A stretch of DNA of 64,000 nucleotides from Actinomycetospora lutea (GCF_028737205.1 NZ_JAQZAL010000004.1:186001-250000); one strand, 5' to 3'; counted from the first letter of the stretch, positions 43,132 through 53,163 are shown. Notes: a model not told the origin generated them from the letters alone. Translations and numbers: made by a program.

Positions 43132-43192
43132 ATCAGCAGGTCGAGAGGCACCTCCGGGGGCCCCTGCGCGGTGCTCCCCAGCCTGCTGATCG
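43132..43192. repeat. Long inverted repeat upstream of ccdA
   Basis: GATCAGCAGG (43132-43141) and CCTGCTGATC (43183-43192) form a perfect 10-bp outer stem. Within it, GGCACC and GGTGC can pair around a GGGGGCCCC core, giving a long branched or extended hairpin. It lies in the intergenic region between the small basic gene and ccdA. Confidence 0.6.
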
Positions 43193-43283
43193 TCGCGCTG
43201 GCCGGTCTTCTACGACACATCGTCGGAGATCGGTCCCCGCGCTCACGCACGCCCGACCGCGGCGTCCTACCCTGGACGGCGCC

Positions 43284-44132
43284 ATGAACCTGACCGAGGT
43301 GGCCACGTCCGGCCCCGTCCTGCTCGCCGTGCTGCTGTCGGTGGCGGCGGGCGTGGTCAGCTTCGCCTCGCCCTGCGTGGTGCCGCTGGTGCCGGGCTAC
43401 CTGGCCTACCTCGCCGGTCTCGTCGGGGCGGACGCGCCGGCGGTCACGCAGGACGAGGTCCGCGTCCAGGACGCCGAGCGCCGCGCGGCGGTCACCGGGG
43501 AGCTCCCCGCCGCCGGTACGGCCACCGCGGCCCCGCGGCGGCTGCGCCGCTTCCGGGTCGCCGGGGCCGCGGCGCTGTTCGTCCTCGGGTTCACCGTCGT
43601 GTTCGTCGTCGGGCTCGGGTCGGTGGTGTGGCTCGCCGACGCGCTGCTCGTCAACGAGGCGCTGCTGCAGCGCATCGGGGGCGTCGTCACCGTTGCCATG
43701 GGGCTGGTCTTCCTCGGCCTCGTGCCCGCGCTGCAGCGCGACACCCGCCCGCACTGGATCCCGCGCACCGGCCTGCTCGGCGCGCCCCTGCTCGGCGCCA
43801 CCTTCGGGCTCGGGTGGACGCCGTGCCTCGGGCCGACGCTCGCCGGGGTCGTCGCCCTGGCCAGCGGCACCGACTCGGGGTCCGCGGGGGTCCGGGGCAT
43901 CGTCCTGCTGCTCGCGTACTGCCTCGGGCTCGGCGTGCCGTTCGTGCTGATCGCGCTCGGCGCCGGGCGCGCGGTCCGGGCCCAGGCCTGGCTGCGCACC
44001 CACAGCCGCCGCATCCAGATCGTCGGCGGCGTCGCGCTCGTCGTCGTCGGCCTGCTGCTCGCCACCGGCCTCTGGGCCGAGATCGTCGCCCTGCTGCGCG
44101 GCCCCGTCGCCGGCTTCACCACCCCCCTGTAG
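43284..44132 (+). CDS. ccdA: Cytochrome c biogenesis protein CcdA
   Basis: A 282-residue membrane protein with six helices. It carries electrons from cytoplasmic thioredoxin across the membrane. The two redox cysteines are in SFASPCVVPLVPGYLAYLAG (Cys31) and FGLGWTPCLGPTLAG. A ~40-residue hydrophilic insert between the first two helices is a common feature of the actinobacterial form. ATG 43284 begins a leaderless-looking gene (TACCCT upstream). It works with the TlpA-type protein at 41688. Confidence 0.92.
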   Translation: MNLTEVATSGPVLLAVLLSVAAGVVSFASPCVVPLVPGYLAYLAGLVGADAPAVTQDEVRVQDAERRAAVTGELPAAGTATAAPRRLRRFRVAGAAALFVLGFTVVFVVGLGSVVWLADALLVNEALLQRIGGVVTVAMGLVFLGLVPALQRDTRPHWIPRTGLLGAPLLGATFGLGWTPCLGPTLAGVVALASGTDSGSAGVRGIVLLLAYCLGLGVPFVLIALGAGRAVRAQAWLRTHSRRIQIVGGVALVVVGLLLATGLWAEIVALLRGPVAGFTTPL

Positions 44133-44137
44133 GCCTG

Positions 44138-45898
44138 ATGACCACCACGCTCCCGGCGCCCCCGGGCGACGCCGGCCCGCCGCCGGCGCGACCGCCCCGG
44201 GTGCGGCAGGCGCTCGCCCTGGCCCGCAACACCTGGCGCGGGCTGACCAGCATGCGCACCGCGCTGATCCTGCTGTTCCTGCTCGCGGTCGCCTCGATGC
44301 CCGGCGCGGTGCTGCCCCAGCGCACGCCCAGCCCGAACGCCGTCGACGACTACCTCACGCAGAACCCCACCCTCGGCCCGATCCTCGACGACCTCGGGTT
44401 CTTCGACGTCTTCGCCACCCCGTGGTTCGCGGCGATCTACCTGCTGCTGTTCATCTCGCTCATCGGCTGCCTGTTGCCCCGCTCGTTCGAGCACGTGCGG
44501 GGCCTGCGCGCCGAGCCGGTGTCGGTGCCGCGCAACCTCGCGCGCCTGCCCCACCACGCGCAGAGCACGTCCGACGACGACCCCGACGCCGTCGTCGAGG
44601 CCGCGCGCCGGCGCCTGCGCGGCTGGAAGGTCGCGGTGCGCTCCGAGCCCGGCGGCGTGCGCACGCTGTCGGCGGAGAAGGGCGCGCTGCGCGAGGTCGG
44701 CAACCTCGTGTTCCACCTCAGCCTCGTCGCCCTGCTCGGCGGCATCGCCGTCGGCAAGCTCTTCGGGTACGAGGGCCAGGTCATCGTCATGGCCGACGGC
44801 AGCGAGTTCTGCAACTCCGGCATCTACGCCTACGACTCGTTCCGCCCCGGCCTCCAGGTCGACGGCACCGGGCTCGATCCGTTCTGCATGATCGTCGACG
44901 ACTTCCGGGCCAGCTTCCGCCCGGACGGCCAGCCCGACTCGTTCGACGCGAACGTCCGCTACCAGGACACCGACGCCGTCGAGCGCGGTGACACCGACTG
45001 GCAGTCGCACGACCTCGCCGTCAACGACCCGCTGCGTGTCGACGGCGAGCGCGTCTACCTGCTCGGGCACGGCTACGCCCCGCGGTTCACGGTCACCTTC
45101 CCGAACGGCGAGCAGCGGGTCGGGCTGATCCAGTGGCGGCCCGTCGACCAGGCGACGCTGCTCTCCGAGGGCGCCACCAAGATCGACCCGCCGGGCGTGA
45201 CCGACGAGTCGGAGCGCCGGCGCTCGCAGCTCGCCATCACCGGCCTGTTCGCGCCCACCTCGTCGGGCGGTGGCCTGGTCACCTCGGTGTTCCCGGCGCT
45301 GAACGACCCCGAGGCGGCCGTCGACGTGATGCGCGGCGACCTGGGCCTCGACTCGGGCCGCGCGCAGTCGATCTTCGAGGTGGACCGGACGATGGTCGAC
45401 CAGGGCCGCCTCGTGCGGGTGGCCCGCGAGAACGTCAAGCCCGGCGGCGAGATCGCGCTCGACGACGGCACCCGCATCCGCTTCGACGGCGTCGAGAACT
45501 GGGTGTCGCTGCAGGTGTCCCACGACCCGGCGCAGACCGCGGTGCTCCTCGCCGCGATCGCCCTCCTGGGCGGGCTGACCCTCTCGCTGACCGTGCGCCG
45601 GCGGCGCTTCTGGCTGCGGGCGAGCCCTGGCGCGCCGTCTACGACAGGAGGTCGTACGGTGGTGAGCCTGGGCGGACTCGCCCGGACCGACCGGGCGGGC
45701 TACGGCGAGGAGTTCGGGCGGCTCGCCGGTGAGCTGGCCCCGCCGCGTGCCGGCGGTGATCCCGGCGGGGACCCGACCGGGCGCACGGAGCCCGACCCGG
45801 ACGTCCCGGACGAGGCCCTCGAGGGGCCCGACGGGCCGGCCGCCGAGCAGCCCCGACCGCAGGACGATGACCGGGAGGACGACGACGATGGTCGTTGA
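44138..45898 (+). CDS. resB: Cytochrome c biogenesis protein ResB
   Basis: A 586-residue System II cytochrome c synthase subunit. N-terminal helices begin at SMRTALILLFLLAVASMPG and FAAIYLLLFISLIGCLLP, with a third near VFHLSLVALLGGIAVGKLFG. A large extracytoplasmic domain follows, and a last helix lies near VLLAAIALLGGLTLSLTV. The C-terminus is acidic and disordered. It forms a heme-handling complex with CcsB. It starts 6 bases after ccdA and overlaps ccsB by 11 bases. Confidence 0.92.
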   Translation: MTTTLPAPPGDAGPPPARPPRVRQALALARNTWRGLTSMRTALILLFLLAVASMPGAVLPQRTPSPNAVDDYLTQNPTLGPILDDLGFFDVFATPWFAAIYLLLFISLIGCLLPRSFEHVRGLRAEPVSVPRNLARLPHHAQSTSDDDPDAVVEAARRRLRGWKVAVRSEPGGVRTLSAEKGALREVGNLVFHLSLVALLGGIAVGKLFGYEGQVIVMADGSEFCNSGIYAYDSFRPGLQVDGTGLDPFCMIVDDFRASFRPDGQPDSFDANVRYQDTDAVERGDTDWQSHDLAVNDPLRVDGERVYLLGHGYAPRFTVTFPNGEQRVGLIQWRPVDQATLLSEGATKIDPPGVTDESERRRSQLAITGLFAPTSSGGGLVTSVFPALNDPEAAVDVMRGDLGLDSGRAQSIFEVDRTMVDQGRLVRVARENVKPGGEIALDDGTRIRFDGVENWVSLQVSHDPAQTAVLLAAIALLGGLTLSLTVRRRRFWLRASPGAPSTTGGRTVVSLGGLARTDRAGYGEEFGRLAGELAPPRAGGDPGGDPTGRTEPDPDVPDEALEGPDGPAAEQPRPQDDDREDDDDGR

Positions 45899-46901
45899 CG
45901 CAGCGTTGGGCCAGTTCGGCGATCTGCTGTTCGAGTCCGCGCTCGCGGTCTACGTGCTCGCCATGATCCTGCACGCCGTCGAGCACGCGCTGCTGCGGCG
46001 CACGGGGGTCGAGCAGGAGGAGGCCCGGGTGCCGGTGGCGGCCGCGGCCACCGCCGGCACGGGCGCGGGGCTCTCGCGCGAGGGTGCGGCCGCGGCCGCC
46101 GATCTCGGCTCCCACGACACGTCCACGCCGACCCGCCCGCCCCGCACGAAGGCCGAGCGTTTCGGGCGCACCGGGGTCTCGCTCACCGTGCTCGGGTTCG
46201 GCCTGCACCTCGCGATGCTGGTGGTGCGCGGGCTGGCCGCCCAGCGCGTGCCCTGGGGCAACATGTACGAGTTCACCGCGGCGATCTGCCTGGTCGCGGT
46301 GGGGGCCTGGCTGGTCGTGCTGCGCCGCCGCCCCGAGCTGCGCCGCCTCGGCGCGTTCGTGCTGCTGCCCGTGGTCGTCCTGATGTTCCTCGCCGGCACG
46401 GTGCTCTACACGCAGACCGCGCCGGTGGTGCCCGCGCTGCGCTCGTACTGGCTCGCCATCCACGTGTCCGCGGCCGTGATCGCCTCCGGCATCCTGCTGC
46501 TCGCCGGCGTCGCGAGCCTGCTCTACCTGCTGCGCCGCGTGCACGAGAACGACCCCACGCGGCTGACCTGGACCGCGCGCCTGCCGTCGGCCGACGTCCT
46601 CGACCGCGTCGCCTACCGCGCCACCGCCATCGCCTTCCCGGTCTGGACGTTCGCGGTGATCACCGGCGCGATCTGGGCCGAGGCGGCGTGGGGCCGGTAC
46701 TGGGGCTGGGACCCCAAGGAGACGACGGCGTTCGTCGCCTGGATCGTCTACGCCTGCTACCTGCACGCCCGCTCGACGGCCGGCTGGCGCGGACCCCGCG
46801 CCGCGGTGATCAACGTCGTCGGGTTCGCGGTCATGGTCTTCAACCTCTTCTTCGTCAACCTCGTCGTCACCGGACTGCACTCCTACGCCGGCGTGGGGTG
46901 A
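45888..46901 (+). CDS. ccsB: Cytochrome c biogenesis protein CcsB (CcsA family)
   Basis: A 337-residue membrane protein that presents heme for attachment to apocytochrome c. The conserved tryptophan-rich motif is WGRYWGWDPKETTAFVAWIV, with WGNMYEFTAAI earlier and conserved histidines in SYWLAIHVSAAVIASG and RSTAGWRG-type loops. ATG 45888 has GGGAGGACGACGACG upstream and overlaps the resB tail. A disordered Ala-rich loop follows the first helix. Confidence 0.93.
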   Translation: MVVDAALGQFGDLLFESALAVYVLAMILHAVEHALLRRTGVEQEEARVPVAAAATAGTGAGLSREGAAAAADLGSHDTSTPTRPPRTKAERFGRTGVSLTVLGFGLHLAMLVVRGLAAQRVPWGNMYEFTAAICLVAVGAWLVVLRRRPELRRLGAFVLLPVVVLMFLAGTVLYTQTAPVVPALRSYWLAIHVSAAVIASGILLLAGVASLLYLLRRVHENDPTRLTWTARLPSADVLDRVAYRATAIAFPVWTFAVITGAIWAEAAWGRYWGWDPKETTAFVAWIVYACYLHARSTAGWRGPRAAVINVVGFAVMVFNLFFVNLVVTGLHSYAGVG

Positions 46902-46990
46902 TCCTCGGAGTCGATCCCGTTCTCCCGTTCGTCCAGGATCTCCCGACGGGATACGGTGCGGCGCGCACGCGACGAGGGAGGACCGTGGGG

Positions 46991-48337
46991 ATGGAAGCCA
47001 GGGACGACACCGGCGCCGAGCGCGGGGCGGGAGACGCCGCGCCCGGTGCGTCCGAGTCGTCGCCGGTCACCACGGCGACCCCCGGGGCTCCCGCCACGGA
47101 CCGGTCGGAGTCCTCCGCGGCCGCCGCGCCCGTGAGCAGCACCGACGAGCCCCCCGGTGCCGCGGCCGCGCCGGACTCGCCGGACACCACCCGGCGCGTC
47201 GACACGGCCGAGGCCGCCCGCGGGGACGCCGCGCAGCCCCGTCCCTTCGCCCCGCGCGTCGGCGCCGCCCCCACCGGCCGGGTCGCCGGCCCGCCCGGGA
47301 GCCCCCCGCCCGCCGACCGCGCCCCCGTCTCGGGGCGCTTCACCACGCCGGGCCGCGGCGCGGGCGTGCCGCCGGCCGGCGGACCGAGCACCGACGACCT
47401 GTCGTCGGCCCACCTCCTGCGGCCCAGCAAGCGCCCGCCGCAGACCGGCTGGCGGCGCGCGCTGTTCGTCGGCTCCGGCGGGCTGATCAACCCGGGGGAG
47501 AGCCTCGGCGACGCCGCCCGCCGCGAGCTCATCGCGCGGGTCAACCAGCCCCTGCACGGCTGCTACAAGATCGCGATGCTGAGCCTCAAGGGCGGCGTCG
47601 GCAAGACCACGATGACCACCACGCTCGGCTCGACGTTCGCGTCCCTGCGCGGCGACCGCGTCATCGCGGTGGACGCCAACCCCGACCGCGGCACGCTCAG
47701 CCAGAAGATCCCGCTCGAGACCACGGCGACGGTGCGCCACCTGCTGCGCGACGCCGACCGGGTGCGGCGCTACTCCGACGTGCGCGCCTACACCTCGCAG
47801 GGCCCGTCCCGCCTGGAGATCCTCGCGAGCGAGCAGGACCCGGCGGTGTCCGAGGCGTTCAGCGAGGTCGACTACCGGCGCACGGTCACGCTGCTCGAGC
47901 ACTTCTACAACGTGGTGCTCACCGACTGCGGCACCGGCCTCATGCACTCGGCCATGAAGGGCGTGCTCGACGTCGCGGACTCGCTGCTGATCGTGTCGTC
48001 GGCGTCGATCGACGGGGCCCGCAGCGCGTCGGCGACCCTGGACTGGCTCGACGCGCACGGCTACCGCGACCTGGTGTCCCGCTCGGTGGCCGTCATCAAC
48101 TACGTGCGGCGCTCGTCGGGCAACGTCGACCTCGACCGCGTCTCCGACCACTTCGCGGCCCGCTGCCGCGCCGTGGTGCGCCTGCCGTTCGACCCGCACC
48201 TCGAGGAGGGCGCGGAGATCGAGCTGGACAAGCTGGCGGCGCGCACCCGCTCGGCGCTGCTGGAGCTCGCGGCGACGGTGGCCGACGACTTCGGCCGCGC
48301 CGGCTCGCGCGTGCGGCGCCCCGTGCTCCCGCGCTGA
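46991..48337 (+). CDS. MinD/ParA-like ATPase with long disordered N-terminus (Rv0530-like)
   Basis: A 448-residue protein. The first ~150 residues are Ala/Pro/Ser-rich and disordered. The ATPase domain has the deviant Walker A LKGGVGKTTMTTTLGS (Lys200 region), VIAVDANPDRGTL and VVLTDCGTGLMHSAM. This resembles MinD-like ATPases linked with type VII secretion and Rv0530. A GTG at 46985 is possible, but ATG 46991 is better spaced from GGAGG. Role uncertain; polar localisation or secretion is inferred from the family. Confidence 0.82.
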   Translation: MEARDDTGAERGAGDAAPGASESSPVTTATPGAPATDRSESSAAAAPVSSTDEPPGAAAAPDSPDTTRRVDTAEAARGDAAQPRPFAPRVGAAPTGRVAGPPGSPPPADRAPVSGRFTTPGRGAGVPPAGGPSTDDLSSAHLLRPSKRPPQTGWRRALFVGSGGLINPGESLGDAARRELIARVNQPLHGCYKIAMLSLKGGVGKTTMTTTLGSTFASLRGDRVIAVDANPDRGTLSQKIPLETTATVRHLLRDADRVRRYSDVRAYTSQGPSRLEILASEQDPAVSEAFSEVDYRRTVTLLEHFYNVVLTDCGTGLMHSAMKGVLDVADSLLIVSSASIDGARSASATLDWLDAHGYRDLVSRSVAVINYVRRSSGNVDLDRVSDHFAARCRAVVRLPFDPHLEEGAEIELDKLAARTRSALLELAATVADDFGRAGSRVRRPVLPR

Positions 48338-48347
48338 TCCGCGCCCG

Positions 48348-48608
48348 CTACGGGGAGGGCGGGTCCTCGCGCTGGATCTTCTCGTCGAGCGCCTTGAGGA
48401 ACTCGGGGTCGTCGTCCGGGGCCACCGGGCGGCGGGGGCGCTGCGGGCGCCGCGGCGTCGCCTGCCGGGTGGGGCCGGTGGGAGCGTCCTGGACCATGCC
48501 GCCGGGGCCGCCGTCGTGGCCGGCCTGGGCCGCCTGGGCGGCCATCACCTTCCACAGCAACGTCCCCACGACGACCAGGACCAGCACGGCCACGAGGAAC
48601 GGGATCAC
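48348..48608 (-). CDS. Small single-helix membrane protein
   Basis: An 86-residue protein with one N-terminal membrane helix (IPFLVAVLVLVVVGTLLWKV) and a Pro/Arg-rich cytoplasmic tail ending DPEFLKALDEKIQREDPPSP. GTG 48608 has GGAGG 8 bases upstream. It is convergent with the MinD-like gene (10 bases between). The tail motif DPEFLKALDEKI occurs in many actinobacterial small membrane proteins. Function unknown. Confidence 0.68.
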   Translation of the reverse strand: MIPFLVAVLVLVVVGTLLWKVMAAQAAQAGHDGGPGGMVQDAPTGPTRQATPRRPQRPRRPVAPDDDPEFLKALDEKIQREDPPSP

Positions 48609-48870
48609 TCGGACGCCTCCAGCATCTCGCCGTCACCGGTCCACGGGTGGGACTGCGGACCGGGCATCCACCACGCTACCGGTCGGACCGGAAGTCCGCG
48701 TGGCGTGCGAGCGGTGGCCGTCGGGTGACGGTCGGGTGCCGGGGACGAGCGGGACGCGCGTCACCGGCGGTGCCGGTGACGCCCCGGGACGGCGCAGCGC
48801 GCGTCGACCGGGAACCGTCGGTGACCGGCGGCAGTGCGGCCGCCGGCCACCCGGCATCGTCGGACGAAGA

Positions 48871-49074
48871 CTAGTGGTGCGCCTCGCTCGTGAGGCCGTC
48901 GAGCAGCGTGCGGACCTCGGACTCGCGGAAGCGGCGGTGCCCACCCGGCGTGCGGATGGAGCCGATGCGGCCGGCCGACGCCCACCGCGTGACGGTCTTG
49001 GGGTCGACGCGGAACATCGCGGCGACCTCACCCGGGGTCATCAGTCGCTCGCTGGCGTCGTGAGTGATGGTCAT
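48871..49074 (-). CDS. bldC: BldC-family developmental regulator
   Basis: A 67-residue MerR-type helix-turn-helix protein containing LMTPGEVAAMFRVDPKTVTR and GSIRTPGGHRRFRESEVR. It matches Streptomyces BldC almost throughout its length; BldC binds DNA cooperatively and controls the timing of differentiation. ATG 49074 follows GGTGGAG with good spacing; an upstream GTG gives an unsupported extension. With the BldN-like sigma factor, this is the second regulator of Streptomyces-type development in the window. Confidence 0.9.
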   Translation of the reverse strand: MTITHDASERLMTPGEVAAMFRVDPKTVTRWASAGRIGSIRTPGGHRRFRESEVRTLLDGLTSEAHH

Positions 49075-49278
49075 GTCACTCCACCTTCCCTGTCCCTCAC
49101 ACCTGGCCCGCACCGGTCCGGCGGGCGGAGCGGACGTAACGCAGCGAATCGTGACACCGGACCCCGTACGTACTCGAACGCTTGTATCCAGGTAAAGGGA
49201 CCATAAAGGGCGAAACCGGACGAGGTGGGCGTCCCACGAGCCCGCACGGTGGCGTCGGCCGGTGCCTACCCTGGGGGT

Positions 49279-49617
49279 GTGACCTCCCAGGAACCCGGGT
49301 CCACCACCACGTCCACCCCGCCCGCCGCCGGCACGCCCGCCAGCGTCGCGCTGGCGGTGGTGCTCTACGTCGGCGCGCGCCTGCTCGTCGTCGCCGTGAT
49401 CGCGGGCGTGCTCGTGGCCGTCGGCCTCCCCCTGCTCGTGGGACTGCTCGTCGCGATCGTCGTGGCCCTGCCCCTGTCGCTCGTGCTCTTCCGTGGCCTG
49501 CGCGCGCGCCTGAACGCCGAGGTGGAGGCCGCGACCGCGACCCGCCGCGACCGCCGCGAGCGCCTGCGAGCGGAACTGCGCGGTGACGTCGGGACCGACG
49601 ACGGCCCGGCTACGTGA
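49279..49617 (+). CDS. DUF4229 membrane protein
   Basis: A 112-residue protein with two closely spaced membrane helices ([20 protein letters not shown] and [20 protein letters not shown]) and a charged C-terminal helix ([13 protein letters not shown]). This is the DUF4229 layout, usually found beside menA in actinobacteria. GTG 49279 follows TACCCTGGGGGT, suggesting a leaderless transcript. Its last 8 bases overlap the end of the convergent menA gene. Confidence 0.75.
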   Translation: MTSQEPGSTTTSTPPAAGTPASVALAVVLYVGARLLVVAVIAGVLVAVGLPLLVGLLVAIVVALPLSLVLFRGLRARLNAEVEAATATRRDRRERLRAELRGDVGTDDGPAT

Positions 49618-50482
49618 GCGCCAGGCCCAGCGCCGTGGCCGCCGACCACACGAGCAGGCCCAGGGCGGTGTCGCGCAGCACCGGGATGAGCTGCGGGCCG
49701 GTCGAGCCGGCGAGCACGCGCCGCAGGCCGGGGCCGAGCAGGATCAGCGCGAGCAGGCCGGCGAGCGCGCCCCAGGCGCGCAGGCTCAGCACGAGCGTCA
49801 TGCCGAGCGGCACCACGACCAGCGCGGCGTAGAGCACGCGGGTGTCGCGGTCGCCGAGGACGACGGCGAGCGTGCGCTTGCCGGTCTCGACGTCGGAGCC
49901 GATGTCGCGCAGGTTGTTGGCGACGAGCACCGCGCACGCGAGCAGCCCGACGCCCACCGAGGCGCCGACGCCGAGCCCGCTGGCCCGACCCGTCTGGGTG
50001 AACTCGGTGCCGAGCACGGCGACGGGGCCGAAGAACACGAACACCGCGACCTCGCCGAGCCCGCGGTAGCCGTAGGGGCGCGAGCCGCCGGTGTAGAACC
50101 ACGCGCCGAGCAGGCACACCGCGCCGACGACGATCAGCCACCAGTGCCCGCTGTAGAGCGAGAGCGCGATCCCCGCGAGCGCCCCGAGCCCGAGGCACAC
50201 GAAGGCCGCCTGCCGCACCTTGTAGGGCTGCGCCAGCCCGGAGCCGACGAGGCGCAGCGGGCCGACCCGGTCGTCGTCGGTGCCGCGCACGCCGTCGGAG
50301 TAGTCGTTGGCGTAGTTCACGCCGATGACGAGCGCCACCGACACGACCAGCGCCAGCACGGCGGCCACCGGGTCGAACCCGGCGACGCCCGCGGCCGCCC
50401 CGGACCCCGCGAGCACCGGCGCGACGGCCGTGGGCAGCGTGCGGGGCCGCGCTCCCTCCACCCACTGCGCGACGGTCGCCAC
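49610..50482 (-). CDS. menA: 1,4-dihydroxy-2-naphthoate polyprenyltransferase
   Basis: A 290-residue UbiA-type membrane prenyltransferase that attaches the polyprenyl tail in menaquinone synthesis. It has about eight helices. The aspartate-rich motif [17 protein letters not shown] and the second motif [17 protein letters not shown] are intact. GTG 50482 gives the standard N-terminus ([18 protein letters not shown]); the long upstream frame is the shadow of the next gene. It works with MenD, encoded at 55440. Confidence 0.94.
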   Translation of the reverse strand: MATVAQWVEGARPRTLPTAVAPVLAGSGAAAGVAGFDPVAAVLALVVSVALVIGVNYANDYSDGVRGTDDDRVGPLRLVGSGLAQPYKVRQAAFVCLGLGALAGIALSLYSGHWWLIVVGAVCLLGAWFYTGGSRPYGYRGLGEVAVFVFFGPVAVLGTEFTQTGRASGLGVGASVGVGLLACAVLVANNLRDIGSDVETGKRTLAVVLGDRDTRVLYAALVVVPLGMTLVLSLRAWGALAGLLALILLGPGLRRVLAGSTGPQLIPVLRDTALGLLVWSAATALGLALT

Positions 50483-50516
50483 GGGCCGCGAGCCTAGTGG
50501 GCCCGGGCCGTCGGTC

Positions 50517-51854
50517 CTACGTGCAGGGAGGGACGGGAGGTGCGCCCTGGATCCACGCCGCCGGGACGTAGTGGTCGGGCCGGGTGCGCAGCCAGAGGTT
50601 GCTCGTGCCCTGGCTGCCCGCCACCGGGGTCCCGGCGACCTGGCACTGGATCTCGACCTGGGCGCCGTCGCCGACCACCCCGCCGTCCGCGGCCGCCGCG
50701 TCCGCGCCGGTGCGCTCGACGACCGGCCCGGCGCCGCCCGTGACGGCCCGGCCGAGCGCGGCCGCCCGGGCCGTCCACAGGTAGTCGACGGTGACGAAGG
50801 CGTTCTCGCGCAGCCCGAGACCCCAGAAGGTGCCGTCGGCGAGGTCGATGCCCGCGGGGTTCCTGACCTGGCGGCCGAACCCGTCCCGCCCGCCGTTGTG
50901 CTCGTTCTCGAACGCGGCCTGCGCCTGCGGGCGGCCCTGCGGCAGGTCCTTCCACTGCTGGCGCTGGTCCGCGGGGTTCCAGTAGTCGTCCTTGGTGTTC
51001 CACGGCCCGACGTCCCACACCGGCACGGTCGCGCAGCGGCCGGCGTCGGTGCAGACGCGCACGCTGTAGTCGCCGCTGCCGTTCGGTGACAGGGCGCGCC
51101 GGGAGGGCAGCGCGACGAACTGGTCATCGGCGACGATCCGGTGCCCGTTCGCGGTCGTCCCGCCGACGAGGCCCTCGCGGGTGGCGAACACCCGGTAGCT
51201 GGCCCGCGGGGTGATGGTGCGGGCGTCGGTCGGCACCTCGTCGGCGCGGATCTCGAGGCTGCGCACCGCCGGCCCCGTCCCGCCGGCGGGCCCGATCAGC
51301 GCGAGGCGCGCGGCCACGGTGCGGGTGGGCTCGGGGAGGATCGCCGGCGTGCCGGGCGCGGCGGGGATCCACTCGGTCCACTGCCCGTCGGGACCCTGCC
51401 CGCGGACGTCGACGGCGACCTGCGTGCCGGGCGGGACGTCGCCGGTGACGGGCGCCTCGATGCGGTTCACCGGCGTCGCGAACTGGTGGGCGCCGAGGTC
51501 GAGCAGGCCCTGGCGCTCGGCGCCGCGCAGCGCGGCAGGCCCGGTCTCGGTGCCGTCGCGGGAGGTGGACAGGCGCGCGGTGCCCGCGGTGACCTCGACG
51601 CCGGTCGTCGCGCCCGCCAGCGGCGGGGCCCAGCGCTGCGGGCCGTCCTCCTCCGGCGTGCCGCGGTCGTCGCGGGGCACGGGCTCAGACGTGCCGGGGC
51701 CGGGTGGCGTCACGGGGTCGGCCACCGCGACGGGCGCGGCGACGGCGAGGGTCAGGGCGGTCGTCAGGACGCCGGCGGCCACGACGAGTCCGGTCCGTCG
51801 CCTCCGCGGCGTCGCGACGACCCGGTCCAGGGAACGGGACGGAGCGATGCGCAC
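50517..51854 (-). CDS. Secreted protein with RlpA-like/double-psi barrel-type domain
   Basis: A 445-residue exported protein. The signal segment is [20 protein letters not shown] with cleavage near AVADP. A beta-rich middle part follows. From about residue 225 lies a segment with [20 protein letters not shown], ending in [16 protein letters not shown], which resembles double-psi beta-barrel domains of cell-wall proteins. No catalytic residues are assigned. GTG 51854 directly follows GGGAG, closer than ideal, but it is the only start before the signal peptide. Likely acts in the envelope. Confidence 0.6.
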   Translation of the reverse strand: MRIAPSRSLDRVVATPRRRRTGLVVAAGVLTTALTLAVAAPVAVADPVTPPGPGTSEPVPRDDRGTPEEDGPQRWAPPLAGATTGVEVTAGTARLSTSRDGTETGPAALRGAERQGLLDLGAHQFATPVNRIEAPVTGDVPPGTQVAVDVRGQGPDGQWTEWIPAAPGTPAILPEPTRTVAARLALIGPAGGTGPAVRSLEIRADEVPTDARTITPRASYRVFATREGLVGGTTANGHRIVADDQFVALPSRRALSPNGSGDYSVRVCTDAGRCATVPVWDVGPWNTKDDYWNPADQRQQWKDLPQGRPQAQAAFENEHNGGRDGFGRQVRNPAGIDLADGTFWGLGLRENAFVTVDYLWTARAAALGRAVTGGAGPVVERTGADAAAADGGVVGDGAQVEIQCQVAGTPVAGSQGTSNLWLRTRPDHYVPAAWIQGAPPVPPCT

Positions 51855-52043
51855 CTCCCGCCAACGGCGCCGCCCCGGGTCGGGATGACGGTTCCGCCGC
51901 GGGATCCGCTCGATGGGTTGTCATCCGGTCGAGTGGTGTGCCACCCGTTCGGCGTGTCGGCTCGACGGCGACGCGTGCGTGGTGCAGACGTGCGGGGCAT
52001 CCGAGGTCCCTGTGGGTGAAGCTTGGGTGAGGTGTGGGTGCGG

Positions 52044-52691
52044 TCAGCTCGCCCGGCGGAGCCGTAGGGCGACGACGGCGATCCAGGCCATGGCGGCGAT
52101 CGCGCCGATCGCGAGGGTCAGCGTCCCCGCGGCGCCGCCGGTCATGGCCCAGCCCCATCCGGCGACGAGCGCCAGGCCGGCGGCCCGGGAGACGACGGCG
52201 AGATCGCGGCGCCCGCCGCGGCCGACGTGGCGGGCGAGCACGAAGCACGCGGCGATCAGTGACGTGAACGAGATCGTGCCGGCGATCATGTGGCCGTAGG
52301 CGTGCCAGGTGACGAGCGGCAGGTCGGCCGGGGCGCCGACGGGGAAGTTCGCCCCCGGGTCCATGACCATGGCGCCCGCCAGCACGAGCCCGACGCCGGC
52401 GGAGGTGACGAGTCGCGGCGCCCACACGCCGCCCGGTGTCCCCTGCAGCGCGCTCCGCAGGCCGCTCGCCCCGATGATCGTGAGCAGGCCGGCGAGCACG
52501 AAGTTCGTGATCTGCAGCCAGCCCAGGTCCCCCGTGGACAGCAGGCTCAGCGGGTGGACCCGGAGGTCGAAGCCCTCCCGGGTGGCGGCCTGGGCGAGGG
52601 AGACGGCGCTCCAGCCGAGGAGCCCGGCGGCGAGGGCGGCCAGGCGGGTGCGGGTGGTGGTGCTCGTGGCGGTGACGGTCGGTGTGGTCAT
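52044..52691 (-). CDS. DUF998 family membrane protein
   Basis: A 215-residue membrane protein with six helices and the DUF998 pattern: AALAAGLLGWSAVSLAQAAT at the start, VHPLSLLSTGDLGWLQITNF after helix 1, VMDPGANFPVGAP in the loop and HAYGHMIAGTISF. ATG 52691 follows GAGGAGG; the frame upstream is not coding-like. It is divergent from the YCII-ECF42 pair and may be one of its targets. Function unknown. Confidence 0.8.
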   Translation of the reverse strand: MTTPTVTATSTTTRTRLAALAAGLLGWSAVSLAQAATREGFDLRVHPLSLLSTGDLGWLQITNFVLAGLLTIIGASGLRSALQGTPGGVWAPRLVTSAGVGLVLAGAMVMDPGANFPVGAPADLPLVTWHAYGHMIAGTISFTSLIAACFVLARHVGRGGRRDLAVVSRAAGLALVAGWGWAMTGGAAGTLTLAIGAIAAMAWIAVVALRLRRAS

Positions 52692-52839
52692 CCCGGGTGC
52701 CTCCTCGGCGGGGTGGATCGGACTCTCGCCGGGACGTCGCCGGAGCTGGTACGACAGGGAACACTGGCCGTTCCCTGCCACATCGGCGCGATCGACGTGG
52801 AGCCGGAAGCACTCCGCACCACGCACCGAGGAGACCGAG

Positions 52840-53163
52840 ATGCGCTACCTGATGACCACCGGGCAGAACAGCCGCGCGGCCGACGAGGCCCTCTTCGCGG
52901 AGATGGGCGCGTTCATCGAGGAGATGACCGCTGCCGGCATCCTCATCGCGACCGGGGGCCTCGAGCCCGGCGGCGTCGTGATGACCTCGCAGGGCGACGA
53001 GATCACCGTGACCGACGGCCCCTTCGTCGAGGCCAAGGAGGAGATCCTGGGCTTCGCGCTCGTCGAGGTCTCGTCGCACGAGGAGGCCCTCGAGGTCTCG
53101 CGGCGCTTCCGGCGGATCGTCGGTGACGGGTCGAGCGTCCTGCACCGGGTGATGGGTCCGTGA
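52840..53163 (+). CDS. YCII (DGPF) domain protein
   Basis: A 107-residue dimeric alpha-beta protein with the signature VTDGPFVEAKEEILGFALVE. YCII proteins are regularly encoded next to ECF42 sigma factors and may help sense a small molecule or act as an accessory; the biochemical role is not settled. GAGGAG lies about 9 bases before ATG 52840. Its stop overlaps the sigma gene start (GTGA). Confidence 0.9.
   Translation: MRYLMTTGQNSRAADEALFAEMGAFIEEMTAAGILIATGGLEPGGVVMTSQGDEITVTDGPFVEAKEEILGFALVEVSSHEEALEVSRRFRRIVGDGSSVLHRVMGP

Noticed and set aside
49167-49187. LexA/SOS-box-like sequence (CTCGAACGCTTGTATC)
   Set aside because: Only the left half matches TCGAAC-N4-GTTCGA; the right half departs at several bases, and neither neighbouring gene is a typical SOS gene.
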